This document shows positions 1 to 8,721 of a DNA stretch of 40,220 nucleotides, in pieces. Source of the DNA: Patescibacteria group bacterium (GTDB lineage: Bacteria; Patescibacteriota; WWE3; UBA101185; UBA10185); the NCBI GenBank assembly GCA_016926555.1, contig JAFGOI010000004.1, forward strand, positions 128,776 through 168,995, written 5' to 3'. Position numbers and translations under genes: made by a program. How positions within the stretch are numbered: position 1 is the first letter of the stretch; each line of letters opens with the position of its first letter. Under the pieces are notes generated by a model. The model did no database searches and was not told where the DNA came from. It worked only from the letters and a program-made list of their open reading frames with translations.

Positions 1-684
1 TTATTCTGTTGATGAGAAATCGTGCTTCCCAAGAAATTTCCTGCCTAGGTTTTTTGTTTTGATGGATACCAGAAAATGATGAGATGGCCATTTTAGAAAA
101 CCATATGGTATATTTTCGCTTATCCATCTTAGATCAATATAGTTCCACACACCTTCTATGATAATTCTTGCCCCATATTTTTCTAAGTAATTTTTCATGC
201 TCTTAAGAGTTTGGGGATTTTCAATTGGCTGGTCTTTAAAGCCAAAAAGTTTCATTAGGGGTTTTCTTATTAATTCTAAGCCATAGGGTAGAGCAGCATG
301 TACAATGATTATTTGGATTTCCGAAACTCTTACCATCTCGGATATAGCTTTTTCGATATCTTCTATGTGCTCGAGCACTCCATTACTGAGCGAGATTTCA
401 AATTCATCATCTTTAAATGGAAGCTTCTGGATGTCTGCTTTAACCAAGTTTTTAATACCTCTTTTTCTGGCTCTTTCCAATGCTACTTCGGAAAAATCCA
501 CACCTACTGTATCAGGTGAAAAAGTTTCTATTGAGCCGTAACCGCATCCAAGATCCACACTTTTTTTGCCCTTAAGCAAGGATCCAATTACTTTGTAATA
601 TTCTATTTCTTCCATGAATACGTCTTTGTTTTCTTGATCAAACCAGTCCTTGTACTCTTTTTCGCTCTGTGAGGTTGATTTCAT
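1..684 (-). CDS. Class I SAM-dependent methyltransferase
   Basis: A 227-aa Rossmann-fold methyltransferase (Methyltransf_11/25 type). The SAM-binding glycine motif VDLGCGYG lies at about residues 43-50. An acidic strand-2 end (VGVDFS) follows, and a post-I region with SNGVLEHIED near residue 100 is typical of small-molecule or lipid/sugar methyltransferases. There is no membrane segment, so it is probably cytoplasmic. The stop codon is the first three bases of the window, so the gene is complete. It is divergent from the glycan operon, and its location suggests it methylates a sugar or lipid of that pathway, but the substrate cannot be read from sequence. A TAGACT element sits 7 nt upstream of the ATG and there is no Shine-Dalgarno, so the transcript may be leaderless. 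Confidence 0.85.
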   Translation of the reverse strand: MKSTSQSEKEYKDWFDQENKDVFMEEIEYYKVIGSLLKGKKSVDLGCGYGSIETFSPDTVGVDFSEVALERARKRGIKNLVKADIQKLPFKDDEFEISLSNGVLEHIEDIEKAISEMVRVSEIQIIIVHAALPYGLELIRKPLMKLFGFKDQPIENPQTLKSMKNYLEKYGARIIIEGVWNYIDLRWISENIPYGFLKWPSHHFLVSIKTKNLGRKFLGKHDFSSTE

Positions 685-726
685 AATGGACAGTCTATCA
701 GTACTTAGTTGTTTTTGGCAATTATG

Positions 727-732
727 TATAAT
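727..732 (+). promoter_or_regulatory. Putative -10 element for the glycan operon
   Basis: A consensus TATAAT, preceded by TG as in extended -10 promoters, lies in the gap between the divergent methyltransferase and the first glycosyltransferase. No convincing -35 hexamer is seen. Transcription would begin near 739. This excludes the track's upstream TTG start at 709 and supports the ATG at 781. Confidence 0.5.
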
Positions 733-780
733 ACTATAAGCGGATTTACTGATGAAATACTGCTCCCATGTAAACAGATT

Positions 781-1998
781 ATGGTAGATAGGAAGATTAA
801 AATCGGGTTGTTTATGGCTCCTCCCCTGACTAATGGTGCAGGGGCAGGGGAGTATTTTATGAATCTCGCCCGCGATTTTGCTGAGAAGGGGGCTGATGTA
901 GAGGTTGTTACACTTGACAGAAGTTTCTTTAAACTGTTGGCGCGTTTGTTAAGGATATTTTACAGGCTAGATTTTTTGGGAAAGTCTATTAAAAATAGAA
1001 AGGATTTAGAGACAGAGAAGTCTGTTTTAATGGCATTAGGTGGGGCCAAGTGGAAAATGGTTTCGGTAGGGGAGTTAAAGAGCGCGCTGAGTAAGTACGA
1101 TGTTATATACACAAAGAACGAAGTACTGGAACTTATTTTTGTTAAATTAATAGGTTACAGAAATCTTCCGCCTGTTATTGTAGGGGTTCATACGCCGTTG
1201 TGTTACCCCGTTGTAAAAACCGTACAAGAGAAACTTCACAACTTCATATACACAGGATTTATTTATAAATTTCTACTGTTTGGGTGCGCGTTTGTTCATC
1301 TTTCAAATGCTTTTACGAAACAACTGGTTGATAGAAAATTCGGAGTGCCCACGAAATTTATATATTACCCCTTTTCAGTAGAAGAGATTTCAGGTAAAGC
1401 GAAGGAAACTAAAAGCGGCTTCAGATTTTCCGAGGGCAAGGTTAAGATTATTTTTCTTGCACGTATGACTGAGCAGAAAGGGATCGATATTTTAGTAAAT
1501 GTAATTGATCGTCTTAGCAAGGATAAAAATCTAACAGAAAAAATTGAGATTAACATTTTTGGAAAGGGAGCATTGGAGCATCTAGCTGCCGATTTAGATG
1601 CGCGATACAAATTTGTGAATTACTGTGGGTATGTAGAACATTCACAAATACCGAATATATTAAGTAAGCATGATCTATTCATAACAACCGCGCAGTGGGA
1701 GACTTTACCATTTAATGTGTTGGAAGCTCAGTCTATGGGCCTTCCCGCAGTTGCATTTGATATACCGGGGCCAAACGATATCATTATTCATGGTAAAACC
1801 GGGTACCTAGCACAATCAGAGGATGAGTTTTTGGATTACTTAAAAGTACTAGTCATGAATTTTACTAAGTTCGACAAAGAAGAAATTGTAAACGGCGTAG
1901 TTAAAAGATTTAGTTCGGATAAAATATATGCGGAATTATATGACATGTTCATAGGCTGCATAAATTTGAAAAGATCAGATAAATATTTCAAAAGATAG
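781..1998 (+). CDS. GT4-family glycosyltransferase
   Basis: A cytoplasmic GT-B glycosyltransferase of about 405 aa. The N-terminal strand KIGLFMAPP is followed by a Gly-rich acceptor loop (NGAGAGEYF). The C-terminal half has the Glycos_transf_1 signature, with VKIIFLARMTEQKGID starting the donor domain and the EX7E motif in WETLPFNVLEAQSMGLP. These enzymes move a sugar from a nucleotide donor to a lipid-linked acceptor with retention. I start it at the ATG at 781 rather than the track's TTG at 709. The extra 24 residues precede the conserved first strand, and a TATAAT lies inside them. It is the first gene of the plus-strand glycan cluster, 7 nt ahead of the next gene. Donor and acceptor are unknown. 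Confidence 0.88.
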   Translation: MVDRKIKIGLFMAPPLTNGAGAGEYFMNLARDFAEKGADVEVVTLDRSFFKLLARLLRIFYRLDFLGKSIKNRKDLETEKSVLMALGGAKWKMVSVGELKSALSKYDVIYTKNEVLELIFVKLIGYRNLPPVIVGVHTPLCYPVVKTVQEKLHNFIYTGFIYKFLLFGCAFVHLSNAFTKQLVDRKFGVPTKFIYYPFSVEEISGKAKETKSGFRFSEGKVKIIFLARMTEQKGIDILVNVIDRLSKDKNLTEKIEINIFGKGALEHLAADLDARYKFVNYCGYVEHSQIPNILSKHDLFITTAQWETLPFNVLEAQSMGLPAVAFDIPGPNDIIIHGKTGYLAQSEDEFLDYLKVLVMNFTKFDKEEIVNGVVKRFSSDKIYAELYDMFIGCINLKRSDKYFKR

Positions 1999-2005
1999 GT
2001 AAGTT

Positions 2006-5000
2006 ATGCGGAAACTAATTAAAGACCATTGGATATTAATAGTAATCTTCCTACTGACATTATATGCACTCTGCCCCTATTTTGAGAGTGATCTGATTAT
2101 AGGGATGGGCGAGTCGGCATTCTCTATAAATCCGGCTATTATGCAGTTGCAATATTCTTGGAATGATAGATATGGTTTTTCTAATACCTATCAGCCACAC
2201 TTAATCCTATTCGGTTTTGTATGGGGTTTATTAAGCGTTTTTTCAGAGGTTATTCATCCGTCTGTCATATTAGTATTTTTGTCTTTTGTCATTTCAGGTG
2301 CATCGTTATATTTACTCCTAATTGATGTGTTTGGAAGTAAAAATAAAAGTATTTTTCTGCCAGCATGTCTTTTGTATACATTTAATATTTTTAGAATCTG
2401 TGTGGGTTACTCAAATCCTGTAGTAGCGAATGTTTTTATGAGTATGCCACTATTTTTATTGGTTTATAGAAGAATGTTGTTATATAAGAAGTGGATTTAT
2501 GTTGTGATGTTGAGTTTGTTATCAGTTTTGTTTTCATCAATTAACGGGAATTTGGCTTTGGGGTTAGTTAACTATTTTTTACTGCTGCTCTATTTAATTT
2601 TTTACCTTCTGTATAGGAAAAACGTGGATGTTAAAAAGCTGGTGGTTCTCCATTTTGGATGTCTGTTACTAGGAGTAGCTTTAAATTTTTACTGGGTCGC
2701 TCCTGTGTATGAATTTTATACCCAAGTATACAGTGTCTCTGAGGGAAACTTTTGGAATGTAATAGGTGCGGGCAAAATATACGACAACTTTCGGTTTATG
2801 GGGTTTTGGGCTTTTCTTAGTGGATATGGCGGGAAGAAATATTTTCCCTTTTCACAAAATTACTATAAACTGCCACTTCTGTTGTCTTCCTACATCGTCG
2901 TTGTTGTGACCTTTTATCACTTTTTGGTTCGAAAGTTTTCTAAGAAGAATAGAAAGTACGTTAGAGCTTTTATTGTATTTTTTGCAGCGATAGCGTTTGT
3001 TATGGTTGTCGGTGCTAAGGGACCCTTAAGTTTTGTTTACACATTTTTGTACGAACATGTCCCGCTTGTAAAAGCATATAGAGAACCATACACAAAGTTT
3101 ATGCCCATGTTTATTCTCGCCAGTTGCTTAAGTTTGGTGTTGTCCGTAGAGTATATTGTTAGTCTACTTGAGGGCAAGTTTCTGAAAAAAGTGTTTCCAT
3201 CAATGATTAGTTTGTTGGTTTTGTTGAATGCGTACCCGGTTTTTACGCGACAAATAATCCATAAAAAAAGGTGGGTACAAGGCCCCGCAGGGCATGTTGT
3301 AGTTATTCCAGATTACTGGAAATCGGCCAAAAGATACATAGAAAAAATACCGTATGATGAAAAAATAACAATATCGCCGTATAATCCCTACGTTTTAAAG
3401 AGTAACTGGGAATATGGGGTTAACGCATCCGGAAGCGTAGCAGACTATATAGTGGATAGTTCTTTTATAAAAAGCTGGATTTCACCCAAGTCACCTGTTG
3501 CCTATTTAGTAGAGGATGTATATGAGGCATATATACCGCATGGATTTAGTTTGGGAAAATATTTGGGGTTACTTAATTCCAGGCAAGTATTTCAGCTGAA
3601 TGATACAGAGTGGAGGTACAATTCCAAAATTGATTCTCCTTCTGAGAGTAAAAAATTGCTGAAAGATCATGGCTTTTCAGAGGAAAGGAGTTTTGGATAT
3701 TATGATGAGGCTTATCTTGAGAAGTTGCAAAATGAAGAGGAGGAAGATATATCCCTAAAAAATGCATTGTATGTAGAGCTATACAAAGAGCCTGTTTTAA
3801 TCCTGTTCAAATCCAAAGAAGATTCCTACATACCCCATTTTTATGTACCAAAGCGAACTGTATGTTCGGTTGATGGTGACAACACTCTTTTAAATTTAGT
3901 TGCACTGGAAAACGATCAGGAAATCAGGACGCAGTACATTATGAAGCCTTTTTTCGAGGGAATAGCGGTTCCCAGTGAAATTACCGATACATTATTGGCT
4001 GAATCGCAAGCGGAATATTACTTTGGGGAGAAGATTGATCATAATGAATTTGAGTTAGATACACTTAAGTGGCCGATAAACTGGGATTGGCCGGATCCAG
4101 AGAACAATCCGGAGCAAAAATTCATGTATGCTTTGGTAAAGCTAAAGGAGAGGCTGCTAATTCTTATCGAGACCGATCCCGTATTAAAAATTGATAAATC
4201 GTCCTGGTTAGCCGCGAAAAGGGTTTCGGAGATGAGCAAATATGAGATTTCAACGGAGACCAAGAGCAGGTTGTTCAAAGACTATAAAAAGTTGATTACT
4301 GATGCTATTAAATTAACTAAGGATATAGATAAGCAATTGGAGTCAGGACGAATTGGAGAGGAGGAATATTGGAAAATTCTCGAAAGAATGTATGTTTATC
4401 TTGCGCGGTCGGTTTTAGAACTGGATACAGCTGGGGTGAAGGAAGCGGATATGCAGGAGGTATATAGGATTGCTTCGGATTATGTTACATGGATAAAAAG
4501 CAAAATTGAAAACAACGCTAATCTTCTAGATTATGCTTTTAATGTGGATTCCGGCGGGAAATATGAACTCTTTGGAAATCTTGACGGTGACAGTTGGAAG
4601 TATATCGATTCTGTAGAATTGGCAAGGAATGAACCGATTGATATGTCTAAATATATTGCGGAGGGCTTTGGGCTCATTGAGAGCAAGGCTGATTTTGGTG
4701 AAGACACAATTGCGAGATTAGTGAAAGTGGATAACTGGGTGCCGGGGAGTAAATACAGACTGTCGTTTGATTATGTTGCAAAGAATAGCGCTGTTGAGGT
4801 GAAAGTATTGGAAGATCATTACGACTATAGTGGTTTATCCCTTGGTGAATCAGTCGACTGGAACAGTATTCTCATGAGCCGAGAGGAAAATGTTGAGAGA
4901 AAACTGGTATACAAGGAAGAAGTATTGGGTCTACAAATGTGTATAGAGAGGTCTAAAAGTTCGTATAAGTTATCTAATAAGTGTCGCTCTAGATATGATC

Positions 5001-5716
5001 TTACGGTTGAAGCAAATACAGGATCCATAAATGGCTATTTTGTTATAGAAATACCTATAGAAGCCTCCGTAAGGTCACATACTGAAGTAGAGAATATTCG
5101 TGTTTACAAGGAGAGCAAACCTCAGTTTGTGCTAAAGAAAGTAGGAAGCGAAGTCAAAGATGTGAATATTCCTCAAATATCATTCACCAAAATCAACCCC
5201 ACTCAATATTTTTTGAGAGTAAAAGGAGCTTCAGAAAAATACAATTTGGTATTCTCTGAAAATTACGATCCAAAGTGGCAGGTGTTCCTATTAGACGATT
5301 TTATGAGTGAATCTAGCGGATCTATTTTGAGTAGATTTTTAAAGTTGTTGGTATCGAAAATTAAAAAGGAGGAATTATGTTTTGATGATTATTTTAAAAA
5401 TGAGATCGCAAGTTATTTTGATGGAGATATAGTTGAATACGCCCGTAATAATGAGTTTCTGGGGTCTTATTCCTTTACAAATGTAGGAAGAAAAGCTATT
5501 TCCCTTGATAAGCATTATCTTGCTAATGGGTATGCGAATGCGTGGGAAATTAAGCCAGAGGATACAAATTTTTTGGAGGATTATAATCTGATAATTGAAT
5601 ACAAACCGCAGAGCAGATATGTGTTGGCGATATTTATTTCGGTTATATTAACATGTTCCAGTGTTGTATATTTAATTGGTTATATGATTTTTAAGGTGTA
5701 TAAAAACCGTAGATGA
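2006..5716 (+). CDS. Large GT-C-like membrane protein (AftD/DUF3367- or YfhO-like)
   Basis: A 1236-aa protein. Roughly the first 410 residues hold about a dozen hydrophobic segments. A long hydrophilic region (about 430-1200) follows, and a last membrane helix near 1205-1230 ends in KVYKNRR. The motif KAYREPYTKF near residue 355 recurs as KVFREPYAKF in the paralogue at 6035. It resembles the re-entrant region of AftD-type arabinofuranosyltransferases and YfhO-like GT-C proteins. Members of these families use polyprenyl-phosphate sugars on the outer membrane face, with a large extracytoplasmic domain that may bind glycan. The early acidic site (DLIIGMGES) fits a GT-C first loop. The family assignment comes from topology and motif only. 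Its stop overlaps the next start. Confidence 0.7.
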   Translation: MRKLIKDHWILIVIFLLTLYALCPYFESDLIIGMGESAFSINPAIMQLQYSWNDRYGFSNTYQPHLILFGFVWGLLSVFSEVIHPSVILVFLSFVISGASLYLLLIDVFGSKNKSIFLPACLLYTFNIFRICVGYSNPVVANVFMSMPLFLLVYRRMLLYKKWIYVVMLSLLSVLFSSINGNLALGLVNYFLLLLYLIFYLLYRKNVDVKKLVVLHFGCLLLGVALNFYWVAPVYEFYTQVYSVSEGNFWNVIGAGKIYDNFRFMGFWAFLSGYGGKKYFPFSQNYYKLPLLLSSYIVVVVTFYHFLVRKFSKKNRKYVRAFIVFFAAIAFVMVVGAKGPLSFVYTFLYEHVPLVKAYREPYTKFMPMFILASCLSLVLSVEYIVSLLEGKFLKKVFPSMISLLVLLNAYPVFTRQIIHKKRWVQGPAGHVVVIPDYWKSAKRYIEKIPYDEKITISPYNPYVLKSNWEYGVNASGSVADYIVDSSFIKSWISPKSPVAYLVEDVYEAYIPHGFSLGKYLGLLNSRQVFQLNDTEWRYNSKIDSPSESKKLLKDHGFSEERSFGYYDEAYLEKLQNEEEEDISLKNALYVELYKEPVLILFKSKEDSYIPHFYVPKRTVCSVDGDNTLLNLVALENDQEIRTQYIMKPFFEGIAVPSEITDTLLAESQAEYYFGEKIDHNEFELDTLKWPINWDWPDPENNPEQKFMYALVKLKERLLILIETDPVLKIDKSSWLAAKRVSEMSKYEISTETKSRLFKDYKKLITDAIKLTKDIDKQLESGRIGEEEYWKILERMYVYLARSVLELDTAGVKEADMQEVYRIASDYVTWIKSKIENNANLLDYAFNVDSGGKYELFGNLDGDSWKYIDSVELARNEPIDMSKYIAEGFGLIESKADFGEDTIARLVKVDNWVPGSKYRLSFDYVAKNSAVEVKVLEDHYDYSGLSLGESVDWNSILMSREENVERKLVYKEEVLGLQMCIERSKSSYKLSNKCRSRYDLTVEANTGSINGYFVIEIPIEASVRSHTEVENIRVYKESKPQFVLKKVGSEVKDVNIPQISFTKINPTQYFLRVKGASEKYNLVFSENYDPKWQVFLLDDFMSESSGSILSRFLKLLVSKIKKEELCFDDYFKNEIASYFDGDIVEYARNNEFLGSYSFTNVGRKAISLDKHYLANGYANAWEIKPEDTNFLEDYNLIIEYKPQSRYVLAIFISVILTCSSVVYLIGYMIFKVYKNRR

Positions 5717-6042
5717 TTATGTTCAGGTTGTGTGGTTTTCTGTCTAAGTATAAAAAAATATTGAGCATTATGTTGCTCCTTGCTTTTTTAGTTGATCTCA
5801 TATTTTTACCTAAAGTTGATGAAATAATGAGTCTGGTTCTCTTTATATTGTTTGTGTTTAATTTGCGATTTTATGATATTAAGAAATATATTCTTTCTAG
5901 ATTATTTGTAGTTAGTATGATTATGATACCAGTATTTCGTGCAGTTAAACTCGAGGTAGTTACGGAGAAGTTGGCTGTGTGGTCCTTTATGTTTTTTATA
6001 ATCTATAGCTGTATGTATTTAGTCGAGGCCAGACGTGTTTAA
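5713..6042 (+). CDS. Small polytopic membrane protein, unknown function
   Basis: A 109-aa protein, almost entirely hydrophobic, with about four predicted membrane helices and short basic loops (LSKYKK, RFYDIKKY). It is translationally coupled on both sides. Its ATG overlaps the stop of the 1236-aa gene (ATGA), and its 3' end overlaps the GTG start of the 819-aa gene by 8 nt. I do not recognise the family. Its position between two paralogous GT-C proteins suggests an accessory membrane subunit, or a carrier-lipid or GtrA-like helper, but no motif proves this. Confidence 0.65.
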   Translation: MIMFRLCGFLSKYKKILSIMLLLAFLVDLIFLPKVDEIMSLVLFILFVFNLRFYDIKKYILSRLFVVSMIMIPVFRAVKLEVVTEKLAVWSFMFFIIYSCMYLVEARRV

Positions 6043-8494
6043 TAAAGATGTATTAAAAAAGATTGATAAGGAAACCGTAGTATCAGTATTAATTATGATA
6101 GCTTTTTCCTTAGTGCCGCTTATCTGGTTTAGGGGAAACTATCTTATCGGGTTTGGGGATGTCCATAAAAGTATAGATTTTGTGACTTTTCTAAAAACCT
6201 TAAAAAATCCCTGGGATGGGTACAGGAATACTGGTTTCTACAATTTTAATATGGCGGTGCTTTTTCCATCTTCTATTATTATGTTTCCTTTGTATTGGCT
6301 GGGATTTAGCTCTCTTAATATCGAAAAAATCTGGATGGTTGTGTCAACATTCTTTCCTATGTTTTTTATGTTTTTGTTTTTATCAGAGTATTGGGAAAAT
6401 AAAACGTCAAAATATGTAAGTGCTGCTGTTTCGATTTTTTATGTTTATAACCCATTGACGATGTTGTCCCCTATTAATTTGGCCACGTCTAAGTATCCTG
6501 TATTTTTAACTTTGCCATTAGCATGTTATTTGGTTTTCCGGATATTTAACTCCACACTGTGGGTGCGGAAGATAAGACTAGGTATTCTATTGGCTGTTTC
6601 ATCTATATTAATATCCGGATCTATTTCGAATCCGGCTGAGCTGGCACCGTTTGTTGTAATAGTGACGACTTTTCTAGTCTACAATTTATTGGTTACGAAG
6701 GAAAAAATAAAGCACGCAGTTTTGATTTCAGGCGTTTTGGTCTTAACAACGGCTGTATGTATGTGGGTTTTGTCCAGCACATTTTATAACCAATTCATGA
6801 GGAGAGATGTATTTACGGGTCAGTTGGAAACATTTTCAGCCGGAGGGACATACATTTTTGATGCGCTAAGGTTGTTTGGGTTTTGGGCGCTAAACCACTC
6901 TTTTGGTCCTGTACCCTACTATTCGTATGCAGCACACTTTTATTCTCTTTCCGGTATTTTAAGTACGTATCTAATACCAGTTTTGGTTTTTATACCGTTG
7001 TTTCTGTTACACCACAAGAGAAAGGATAAGCTGAAACTACTTGTTTCGATGGGATTGGTATTTATCGGGTTGTTTTTAGTTAAAGGTTCAAACAGTCCTT
7101 TTGGTGCTTGGTATAAGATGATGTTTGACAGGTTTAGTGTTTTTAAAGTTTTCAGAGAACCATACGCTAAGTTTAGTTTGATAAGCTTGTTTTCTTACGC
7201 GGTCGCAATAACATATACTCTTTTTTTCCTAAATGAGAAACTCAAAGGGAAAATAAAACACTCAGTAGAAATTTTATCTATTGCTTTCCTTGTTTTAACG
7301 GTGTCAATAGCTTATCCATTGTTTAATGGTGACCTGCTCAGCGACTTTACATTTGGCAGGATAAAACAAAGCAGAGTAATTGTACCCGATTATTGGAAAG
7401 AATTGCGGAAGTATACAGAAGAAGTAGAAATTGAAGATAGAATATTAACCATGCCCCATACTTGGTACTACGCGAAGAGCTTTATCTGGCCGAGCGGCTA
7501 TGTGGGAAGGCCTTATGAGATATTTGTGGATGGGAATACTATTTCTAGAAGAGAGACTAATCCTTTAACACACGGAGATGAGTTGATAAATACTATGTAC
7601 AACGCAGTGAATCACTACAATGAATCTCATGAGGAAAAATATTTTAATATATTTGTTAACCTTGCCCAGATTCTAGATGTGTCTCATATTCTTCAGATGA
7701 ATGATTTTGACAGGCTCAACTATGAGGACGAGACTTTTATGTTTCACCTTTGGGGCCGAGATGAAATGGACAGATTTTATTCGGAGCTCAGTTCCCATTA
7801 CGAGAAAATAAAGTCTTTTGGGTTTCTCACACCAGAATATCTTATGAGTATACCTCACATTTTAGGCGGGCCTAATATTTATCGAGTGGAAGGGACTGCT
7901 ACAACTGAAGATTATATGAGTGAGTATTCTAACCAGGAGACATTACAGTTATACAAAATCAAAGATGAAAAAAGTTTGGGTAAAATATACTCACCAAATT
8001 ACATAGTAAAAACAGGAAATAGGGATAACCTAATCGCTTTGTTGGCATCGAAAGATTTTACAGGTTTAAAGCCGCTGTATTTAGAAGAAACAATTGAAGA
8101 TGCTTTTGAAGATCAAAACATTGAGATCGATTACCAGAAAATTAGTGATAGCAGGTATAAGCTGGATATTAGGAACATGCCCAAAAATCCGTTTTTTGTT
8201 ATATTTAATGAGAGCTTTGATGCGGGTTGGAAAATAGGTGAAAAATGCGGATTTTTTGGGTGCAGCAAAACTCACTCTTCCACTCATTTTATTTCAAACC
8301 ACTATGGTAATGGCTGGGTTCTATATCCAAAGGAAACCCAAACTGAGTTGTATATTGTCCACGATTCTGAGTATAGATTTAAAATTGGTGTAATAATTTC
8401 ATTCTTGGCGTTATTTAGTTGCTTATTGTTATATATAAAGGCGGATAAGGTTGCGCTCTCGCTGCCTAAAGGTGTAAAAAATAAAAAGAAATGA
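6035..8494 (+). CDS. Large GT-C-like membrane protein, paralogue of the 2006-5716 gene
   Basis: An 819-aa protein with the same plan as the 1236-aa neighbour. It has an N-terminal helix, then an acidic first loop (YLIGFGDVHKS), about 11-12 helices, the shared KVFREPYAKF motif near residue 372, the shared VIPDYW-like segment (VIVPDYWKELRKYTEE), an extracytoplasmic domain of about 350 residues and a C-terminal helix near 785-805. The shorter exterior domain explains most of the size difference. It starts with GTG inside the preceding gene. Likely role: glycosyltransfer from a polyprenyl-phosphate sugar on the outer face (AftD/YfhO-like). This is inferred from fold and context. Confidence 0.7.
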   Translation: MFNKDVLKKIDKETVVSVLIMIAFSLVPLIWFRGNYLIGFGDVHKSIDFVTFLKTLKNPWDGYRNTGFYNFNMAVLFPSSIIMFPLYWLGFSSLNIEKIWMVVSTFFPMFFMFLFLSEYWENKTSKYVSAAVSIFYVYNPLTMLSPINLATSKYPVFLTLPLACYLVFRIFNSTLWVRKIRLGILLAVSSILISGSISNPAELAPFVVIVTTFLVYNLLVTKEKIKHAVLISGVLVLTTAVCMWVLSSTFYNQFMRRDVFTGQLETFSAGGTYIFDALRLFGFWALNHSFGPVPYYSYAAHFYSLSGILSTYLIPVLVFIPLFLLHHKRKDKLKLLVSMGLVFIGLFLVKGSNSPFGAWYKMMFDRFSVFKVFREPYAKFSLISLFSYAVAITYTLFFLNEKLKGKIKHSVEILSIAFLVLTVSIAYPLFNGDLLSDFTFGRIKQSRVIVPDYWKELRKYTEEVEIEDRILTMPHTWYYAKSFIWPSGYVGRPYEIFVDGNTISRRETNPLTHGDELINTMYNAVNHYNESHEEKYFNIFVNLAQILDVSHILQMNDFDRLNYEDETFMFHLWGRDEMDRFYSELSSHYEKIKSFGFLTPEYLMSIPHILGGPNIYRVEGTATTEDYMSEYSNQETLQLYKIKDEKSLGKIYSPNYIVKTGNRDNLIALLASKDFTGLKPLYLEETIEDAFEDQNIEIDYQKISDSRYKLDIRNMPKNPFFVIFNESFDAGWKIGEKCGFFGCSKTHSSTHFISNHYGNGWVLYPKETQTELYIVHDSEYRFKIGVIISFLALFSCLLLYIKADKVALSLPKGVKNKKK

Positions 8495-8712
8495 TTAAAA
8501 CTTTGAAAGTGTCATCAATAATTTTTGCGTGTTTAGGTTTTTTCTTTTTGCTCGTTAGTGTTTTGTCAGGCTTGAATTATCCGGACTATTGGCAGGCTAT
8601 TCAAGATAGTACAGCGAGTATTGATAATATTTCGAAGAGTGTTTATGTATTCTTTTTGTTATCTTTCTCTTCTTATATTCTCGGTGACTATTTCGAGAAT
8701 TTCTCGGAGTAA
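8491..8712 (+). CDS. N-terminal part of a GT-C-like membrane protein, ending at an in-frame TAA
   Basis: A 73-aa ORF with two hydrophobic segments (about residues 6-27 and 49-66). Its ATG overlaps the TGA of the 819-aa gene, as usual for this operon. The TAA at 8710-8712 is followed, in exactly the same frame, by ATT ACA ATA and then the 536-aa ORF, which begins with a GT-C first-loop motif (GGLDDQ) but lacks the helix that normally precedes it. The simplest reading is one gene of about 612 sense codons broken by a single nonsense codon. The alternative is an independent two-helix protein. Confidence 0.55.
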   Translation: MIKTLKVSSIIFACLGFFFLLVSVLSGLNYPDYWQAIQDSTASIDNISKSVYVFFLLSFSSYILGDYFENFSE

Positions 8713-8721
8713 ATTACAATA

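Noticed and set aside
709-780. TTG-started N-terminal extension of the first glycosyltransferase
   Set aside because: It contains a TATAAT promoter element and lies before the conserved first strand. The ATG at 781 fits better.
5713-8712. Alternative genetic code (UGA recoded) as cause of short ORFs
   Set aside because: TGA ends many well-aligned genes here (for example 5714-5716, 18785-18787 and recO), and the interrupting codon in the GT-C gene is TAA.
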